NCBI GenBank assembly: GCA_002469605.1
Contig: DKMV01000106.1
Coordinates: 1 to 18,339 of the forward strand
Length of the DNA: 18,339 nt
Source of the DNA: Leclercia sp. UBA7405
Lineage (GTDB): Bacteria > Pseudomonadota > Gammaproteobacteria > Enterobacterales > Enterobacteriaceae
Direction of reading: 5' to 3'
The position numbers were made by a program, and so were the translations under genes. The notes beneath the pieces were generated by a model, which was given only the letters and a program-made list of their open reading frames with translations, was not told the DNA's origin and did not search any database. Positions 13,863 through 18,339 of this stretch are shown here, piece by piece (within the stretch, counting starts at the first letter, position 1; every line of letters begins with the position of its first letter).

Positions 13863-14714
13863 ATGATATGTCGCCGCCTCGCCCTTATTTCGCTTTTTAC
13901 GCTTAGCTTTCAGGCCTTTGCCCACCCTGCTACGCTCGATAAGGTCAGGGAGGCGGAGCGCACGCTGAATGCGCGGGTCGGTTTTGTGGAGATGGAGGCG
14001 AGCAGCGGCAGGATCCTCGAGCGCTACCGTGCCGATGAGCGCTTCCCCCTGATGAGCACCTTTAAGGTACTGCTCTGCGCCGCGGTGTTATCCCGGGTGG
14101 ATGCTGGCGACGAAAAGCTGGATCGCCGCATAAAATATAACGCCTCCGATATTGTCGACTACTCCCCCGAGACGCAAAAACATCTGCAGGATGGAATGAC
14201 CCTGGGTGAGCTGTGCGACGCGGCTATCACCCTGAGCGATAACACCGCCGGTAATCTGCTGCTCTCGGCGGTTGGCGGCCCGGCGGGATTAACCGCCTTT
14301 CTGCGCAAAACGGGCGACAGGGTCACCCGGCTCGACCGCTGGGAGACGGAACTCAATCAGGCGCTGCCCGGCGATCCCCGTGATACAACCACGCCAGAGG
14401 ATATGACCAGCACGTTACGCCTTCTTCTGACCGGCGACGCCCTCAGCCCCGCGTCACGCCAGCAGCTCCAGACCTGGATGGAGAACGATAAAGTCGGCGG
14501 CCCGCTCCTGCGCTCTGCCCTGCCCGATGGCTGGTATATCGCAGATAAAACCGGTGCGGGTGAAAATGGCTCCCGCGGTATCGTGGCCTTAACCGGGCCC
14601 GATCGCGAGCGCTCGCGGCTGGTGGTTATTTATATGACCGGAACAGAGGCAACCATGGATGCCCGCAATAAAGCCATCGCGGAAATCGGTGCTGACCTTT
14701 ATAAGCAGTGGTGA
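13863..14714 (+). CDS. bla: Class A beta-lactamase (TEM/SHV-like)
   Basis: A 283-residue periplasmic serine beta-lactamase. Signal peptide 1-20 (AFA-HP). Active motifs are Ser65-Thr-Phe-Lys68 (Ambler 70-73), Ser125-Asp-Asn127 (130-132), Glu161 in the omega loop RWETELN (166), and Lys229-Thr-Gly231 (234-236), with Arg238 at Ambler 244. Cys72 and Cys118 would form the TEM/SHV disulfide. By eye the ends resemble TEM ([17 protein letters not shown]) and KTG resembles SHV, so it is a separate branch. Arg164, Gly238 and Glu240 are the ordinary residues, so an extended spectrum is not predicted at these sites. No mobile element is beside it, and codon use matches neighbours: probably a resident chromosomal enzyme. 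Confidence 0.94.
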   Translation: MICRRLALISLFTLSFQAFAHPATLDKVREAERTLNARVGFVEMEASSGRILERYRADERFPLMSTFKVLLCAAVLSRVDAGDEKLDRRIKYNASDIVDYSPETQKHLQDGMTLGELCDAAITLSDNTAGNLLLSAVGGPAGLTAFLRKTGDRVTRLDRWETELNQALPGDPRDTTTPEDMTSTLRLLLTGDALSPASRQQLQTWMENDKVGGPLLRSALPDGWYIADKTGAGENGSRGIVALTGPDRERSRLVVIYMTGTEATMDARNKAIAEIGADLYKQW

Positions 14715-14729
14715 GATGACCAGCTCGCT

Positions 14730-14748
14730 GCCGGGCATTCAGCCCGGC
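14730..14748. repeat. REP-like palindrome after the beta-lactamase
   Basis: GCCGGGC, ATTCA, GCCCGGC: a perfect 7-base stem 15 bases past the bla stop. No T-run follows, so it is not a standard terminator. It shares the GGCATTC core with the hairpin at 13663-13681 on the other side of bla, suggesting related palindromic elements. Confidence 0.5.
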
Positions 14749-14795
14749 GCGACTTCCCGCCTGATGTTGCCACTTAATAACCTTACATTTACAAA

Positions 14796-14804
14796 TGCTA
14801 TAAG
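14796..14804 (+). promoter_or_regulatory. Possible extended -10 promoter of the DUF1090 gene
   Basis: TGCTATAAG has the TGn extension and five of six -10 bases. It lies 71 bases before the start codon. No good -35 is seen, which is acceptable for an extended -10. Confidence 0.4.
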
Positions 14805-14874
14805 GTTTCGTTAAGAACTTTTCTGTAATATTGATGGCGCTCATAAAGGATGGGCAAAGTATTCAGGAGAATTA

Positions 14875-15264
14875 ATGAAACAGATGAAAACCGTGCTGGC
14901 TGCCATGCTGGTATTAACCCCGGCCTTTTCCACCCTGGCAGCGCCTCAGGCTGCAACCGGCTGCGAAGCCAAACGCCAGGATATTGAACAGCAGATAGAG
15001 TATGCCCGGGCACATAATAACGATCATCGCGTCGCGGGCCTGCAAAAAGCGCTTTCTGAACTCAAGGATAACTGCACGGACGAAGGATTGCGGGCCGAGC
15101 GTGAAGCCGATGTCCGCGAAAAAGCGCAAAAGGTTGAGGAGCGCCGCCAGGAGCTGGCTGAAGCTCAGGCTGACGGCCGTACTGATAAAATCAGCAAAAA
15201 ACAGCGGAAGTTAGAAGAGGCTCAGGCTGAGCTTGATGAAGCCAAAGGCATGCTGAATAAATAA
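14875..15264 (+). CDS. DUF1090 family periplasmic protein, YqjC-like
   Basis: A 129-residue small exported protein. The signal peptide ends near residue 22 (TLA-AP). The mature part is almost wholly helical and charged, with coiled-coil character from about residue 30 to the end. Two cysteines (GCEAK at 29-33, NCTDE at 70-74) are placed as in E. coli YqjC. The family blocks HRVAGLQKALSELKDNC and KISKKQRKLEEAQAEL are clear. Function is unknown; yqjC of E. coli sits with yqjDE, but here the gene stands alone. The ribosome site AGGAGA is strong. A bulged hairpin at 15288-15312 after the stop has no T-run, so termination is uncertain. Confidence 0.88.
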   Translation: MKQMKTVLAAMLVLTPAFSTLAAPQAATGCEAKRQDIEQQIEYARAHNNDHRVAGLQKALSELKDNCTDEGLRAEREADVREKAQKVEERRQELAEAQADGRTDKISKKQRKLEEAQAELDEAKGMLNK

Positions 15265-15384
15265 CCGCACGCTGGCGCTTCCCCTGCGGGAGGAGCGCTT
15301 TCACGCTCTCCCGCTATCAAAGTAAGCCAATAAATCCGCATCACAACAGTAGAGCCTGCACTGGTCTACAGAACATGCAGGCCC

Positions 15385-16647
15385 TTAAAACATCGACCAG
15401 AGCAGCGCAGAGAGCGTTGCCAGCCCACCCAGCATCACCAGGAATACCGTTTTGCCGCGAAGCTCCGCCAGCGCGGGGCGGGTATAGATGAGCCAGGCGG
15501 GGATCAGGAACAGGATCACCGCAATCAGCGGCCCGCAGAAGGTTTCAATCAGGTTGAGCACGTCCGGGTTGGCATACACGATGCTTAAGGTCAGCAGGAA
15601 CAGCGCCAGAGAGGCTACGCGCTTGCTGGTAGTGGCCTTTTTGCCGGAGACGCTGGCGACCAGCTGGCCGAAGGTCTCCGCAACCGACAGCCCCACCCCA
15701 AGGAAGGATTTGGTCATACCGATGATGGCGATGAACGGGGCGACATAATAGATCAGGCTGAAATTGCCGCTTCCCCTTATCACGGAGAGCACGTTCAGGT
15801 TCTCCGCCTTCGCCCGCATAAAGCTCTCATGCGGGATACTCAGCACGCAGCTCAGCACAAAGAAGATAATGCTGGCGAAGATAGCCATATAGGCCACGCG
15901 GATCACGAACAGCGCCTTGCCCTCACCCTCTGCTTTCTTCTCCCTGTAGTAAGAGGTAAGTGGCGAAACCATTGGCGCACAGCAGAACGAAAAAGTAATG
16001 AGCGGCAGCGTCAGCCAGATACCTTTCAGCGTTACCGGCAACGGCGTGGACTGGACCTCTGTAACCGCACCGGTCACGTTCGACAGGTGCCATCCCGGGA
16101 TAAGGGAGACGGCAATCAGCAGCACAGAAGTAGCAAACGGCAGCGCCAGCGCGCTCATGGTGGCCACCACCCTGTCGCGCCCCTTGCTCAGCACCACATA
16201 GAGAGCAGCGACCACGATAAAGGTCAGCGGCCCGCGGCTGAGGGCGGTAAAGTGCAGGCGCTCTACCAGGAAATTATCCAGCGCATTAACCAGCGCCACC
16301 CCGTACACCAGGGTCACCGGGAAGAAGGTCGCGCAGTAGAACAGCGTGATCAGCTTTTCGCCGCGCCCGCTGAAGAAGGAGCCAAAGATTGGCAGCGTGC
16401 CGTTTTCGCTGCGCTCCTCGCGCATGTACACCCGGCACAGCAGCAGATGCGGGATCAGGGATAACGGCAGGCCCAGCAGCAGCATCACCAGGAAGATGAC
16501 CGGGCCGCGGGTGCCGATTTCTACGGGCAGAAACAGGGTTCCCGCCCCGACCGCTGTGCCATAGAGGCCCAGCGTCCAGATGTTGTCCTGCCAGCGCCAG
16601 CTGCGGCGCGTTGTGATGTTGCCTGTGGTGGTAGTTACTGTATTCAT
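15385..16647 (-). CDS. HAAAP-family amino-acid permease (SdaC/TdcC/YhjV-like)
   Basis: A 420-residue inner-membrane protein with about 11 hydrophobic segments. It belongs to the hydroxy and aromatic amino-acid permease family, whose E. coli members include SdaC (serine), TdcC (threonine/serine), YhaO and YhjV. The N-terminal WRWQDNIWTLGLYGTAVGAG (17-36) is the family signature of the first membrane segment. FSFCCAPMVSPLTSYYREKK near residues 220-239 and GMTKSFLGVGLSVAETFGQL near 311-330 are also characteristic. The substrate cannot be assigned from sequence alone; serine or threonine is the most likely class, imported with protons. The ribosome site is weak. The leader can fold into a long hairpin (16671-16722). 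Confidence 0.88.
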   Translation of the reverse strand: MNTVTTTTGNITTRRSWRWQDNIWTLGLYGTAVGAGTLFLPVEIGTRGPVIFLVMLLLGLPLSLIPHLLLCRVYMREERSENGTLPIFGSFFSGRGEKLITLFYCATFFPVTLVYGVALVNALDNFLVERLHFTALSRGPLTFIVVAALYVVLSKGRDRVVATMSALALPFATSVLLIAVSLIPGWHLSNVTGAVTEVQSTPLPVTLKGIWLTLPLITFSFCCAPMVSPLTSYYREKKAEGEGKALFVIRVAYMAIFASIIFFVLSCVLSIPHESFMRAKAENLNVLSVIRGSGNFSLIYYVAPFIAIIGMTKSFLGVGLSVAETFGQLVASVSGKKATTSKRVASLALFLLTLSIVYANPDVLNLIETFCGPLIAVILFLIPAWLIYTRPALAELRGKTVFLVMLGGLATLSALLWSMF

Positions 16648-17236
16648 AATGGTTTACCGCGTAATGAGTGGGTGGCGACGTTTGCTGAGATTTAGTTTTT
16701 TAGCTTTAGTAGTCGCGCCACCTGCGCGGTCGGCAGACATATGTCGCCGTTTGCAGGGCAGATATGGCTATTTGCACCGGAAAGAGACGCCATGGCCGTT
16801 AAGCCAGGCGCTTTTGAATCGCTGATGGGGAGGTTGTGCTTTCGCATACCGTGAACCTTGTCAGTATGCCTGTAAGCAGTTATCGATATAGAGACGATGC
16901 TTTAACAGGCGGTTAATTAAGAAGGGTATTTGTTAAATTAATAAACAAATAACGCCTGACTTTCCCTGCCTGCACGCCTGTTAATTAAAACTAAATACCT
17001 TACCTATTAATTACCATAAGCAACTGTTATTCAGAAGAACAAAGTTATTCGATCATTTCATAGCGGATATCAATATGTATGCCCGCAAGATATTAAAAAA
17101 CCAGGCTGCAAACATTCTGGTAACCCGGCCGTAGCTTTTGCCCGGTTAATGACCATTCGCCGCCCTTTTACGTACTCAAAATACTTATACAGGCAGAGCC
17201 ATTGCGCGGCCGCCCTGCCTGCGGGTAGCGGTTTGC
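16648..17236. other. 589-base intergenic region, AT-rich, with inverted repeats
   Basis: I find no convincing gene. Nearest the permease, a bulged stem pairs 16671-16679 (GGTGGCGAC) with 16712-16722 (GTCGCGCCACC) in its leader. A 28-codon basic ORF (16740-16654, minus) ends six bases before the permease start. A perfect inverted repeat TTAACAGGCG (16902-16911) / CGCCTGTTAA (16975-16984) brackets an AT-rich core with ATTTGTT/AACAAAT arms near 16928-16950, and TTAATTAA occurs at 16913-16920 and 16981-16988. A CCAG/CTGG stem with a minus-strand T-run (17095-17121) may end the cyclase transcript weakly. Confidence 0.55.
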
Positions 17237-18339
17237 TCAACTCACGCAGGCAACCCTGAAACAGTTACGCCCCTCTTTTTTCGCCTGATAAAGGGCCCGA
17301 TCGGCTCTGGAGAGCGTCTCTTGTATACCATCGTCCCTTGCCAGCTCGGAAGGCGTCATCTGAGCCACGCCGAAGCTGGCAGTGAAGCGAATAATCTGGC
17401 CGCAAAACTCGACGCCCTCTGCTTCAAATTTTGTCCGTATTCTTTCAGCAACATCACAGGCTTTAGCAAGATCCGTATGAGGCATAGCAATAATAAACTC
17501 CTCGCCACCGAAGCGAACGGCTATATCACCTGAACGGATCATTTTCGGTAATATACGTCCTACAAACCGCAGTACTGCATCGCCCCCATCGTGGCCATAG
17601 GTATCATTTATTTTCTTGAAATAATCCAGGTCCATACTTAATACGGATAAAGGATACGCCTGACGTCTGGCCAGCGCGCTGGCGCTGCCTGCCCACTCAA
17701 AAAAGTTACGGCGGTTAGCAAGGCCAGTGAGCGGATCGTGACGAGCCTCTTTATCAAGCTGCTTTTTTTGGATGGCGTTAGCATGGATATAATGCAGAAG
17801 TAGCCATTGCGTTATTGCGATAAGGAGTATTGCAATTACCGTCCACCAGACCTGTATATACCAGCCATGAAAAATATCTTTCTCTGACTCCCCGACGGCT
17901 AATACCCACCCTCTATCATTTAATTTAATAAAGACGCCCACCCGCGGTACGTTATCTACAGGCGATATATAGTGACGAACCTGGGCAGTTTCATTTGCAT
18001 GCTCCAGTAAATTTATTAACTGTGGCATAAATTGCGGCGTTTCTTTTACAGTATTGGCGCCCATACGAGCAAGTTGAATGGCATGATCGCGGTCGAAAAC
18101 GGCCATGGCGCCGTCGGGGCCGAGCTCAAACCCGCCCCCCTGCATTTTTTTAAATATATCGTCTAAAGTGTGGGACCTTAAAATACCCAGCACGCCACCC
18201 AGATAGCGGCCCTGCGGATCCCTGATAGCCCGATAAAACACAAATCCTGTAAGACGGGCGTCACTACCCTGACTTGCCCAGTAAAATAGATCCTCATCTA
18301 TATTTTCACGACGTAGTTTTTTGAATATCGTATTTTCGC
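17237..18339 (-). CDS. Membrane-anchored diguanylate cyclase (5' end outside window)
   Basis: This would make the second messenger c-di-GMP from two GTP. The frame is open to the right edge, so the N-terminus is missing and 366 residues are visible. Visible residues 1-156 are a periplasmic sensor region, probably Cache-like (DGAMAVFDRDHAIQLAR). One membrane helix follows at about 159-185 (WYIQVWWTVIAILLIAITQW). The GGDEF domain starts at RHDPLTGLANRRNFF. The active-site motif is intact GGEEF (277-281), and the inhibitory I-site RSGD (268-271) sits five residues upstream. DLDYFKKINDTYGHDGGD and the C-terminal RADRALYQAKKEGRN are typical. A GTG at 18241 is not the start, because the domain continues upstream. 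Confidence 0.93.
   Translation of the reverse strand, partial: ENTIFKKLRRENIDEDLFYWASQGSDARLTGFVFYRAIRDPQGRYLGGVLGILRSHTLDDIFKKMQGGGFELGPDGAMAVFDRDHAIQLARMGANTVKETPQFMPQLINLLEHANETAQVRHYISPVDNVPRVGVFIKLNDRGWVLAVGESEKDIFHGWYIQVWWTVIAILLIAITQWLLLHYIHANAIQKKQLDKEARHDPLTGLANRRNFFEWAGSASALARRQAYPLSVLSMDLDYFKKINDTYGHDGGDAVLRFVGRILPKMIRSGDIAVRFGGEEFIIAMPHTDLAKACDVAERIRTKFEAEGVEFCGQIIRFTASFGVAQMTPSELARDDGIQETLSRADRALYQAKKEGRNCFRVACVS

Noticed and set aside
13586..14874. Mobile element carrying the beta-lactamase
   Set aside because: No transposase, integrase, att site, target duplication or base-composition shift is visible. Only two short palindromes flank it.
15353..15382. Terminator for the amino-acid permease
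   Set aside because: GCCTGCA/TGCAGGC pairs over seven bases with a 15-base loop, but no T-run follows on the minus strand.
16580..16825. 81-residue plus-strand ORF overlapping the permease start
   Set aside because: It overlaps the permease gene antisense, has no ribosome site and looks like a chance frame.

Overview
The window looks like a chromosomal segment of an enterobacterium (family Enterobacteriaceae). The reasons are a complete marRAB operon with its divergent marC partner, EamA and YdeE in the order known from Escherichia coli, and enterobacterial-type MarA/MarR boxes, Zur, MetJ and sigma-54 sites. I cannot name the genus. Base composition is GC-rich and even across the genes. I see no integrase, transposase, IS end or tRNA, so the layout reads as stable chromosome with species-specific accessory genes.

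Left part (1-5207): a cluster of palindromic repeats lies after marC. It is followed by marC(-), the mar control region, marR-marA-marB(+) with a strong terminator, eamA(-), ydeE(+) and zinT(-). This block covers stress-induced antibiotic tolerance, metabolite and drug efflux, and zinc scavenging. zinT has a perfect palindromic Zur-type operator.

Middle part (5223-12524, all minus strand): a complete urea ABC transporter operon, urtA-B-C-D-E, with overlapping stop/start codons. It is preceded by a consensus-quality sigma-54 promoter and a NtrC-spaced inverted repeat, so it should respond to nitrogen limitation. No urease or urea amidolyase gene is in view. Upstream lies a MetE-C-terminal-type methionine synthase with the full zinc ligand set. 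Its control region carries MetJ-like boxes and a perfect MetR-consensus site. Next is a single-domain rhodanese.

Right part (12614-18339): an FtrA/GlxA-type AraC-family regulator is transcribed away from the rhodanese gene. A structured intergenic region follows, with a strong minus-strand terminator and a candidate small RNA. Then come a TEM/SHV-like class A beta-lactamase with all catalytic motifs, a YqjC-like DUF1090 periplasmic protein, an HAAAP-family amino-acid permease, a 589-base AT-rich gap, and a membrane-anchored diguanylate cyclase running off the right edge.

I did not find a convincing new multi-gene system. The points most worth following up are the candidate small RNA beside the beta-lactamase, the dual MetJ/MetR control of a non-canonical methionine synthase, the sigma-54/NtrC architecture in which the upstream terminator may double as an enhancer, the divergent chromosomal beta-lactamase, and a MarR that lacks the copper-sensing Cys80.
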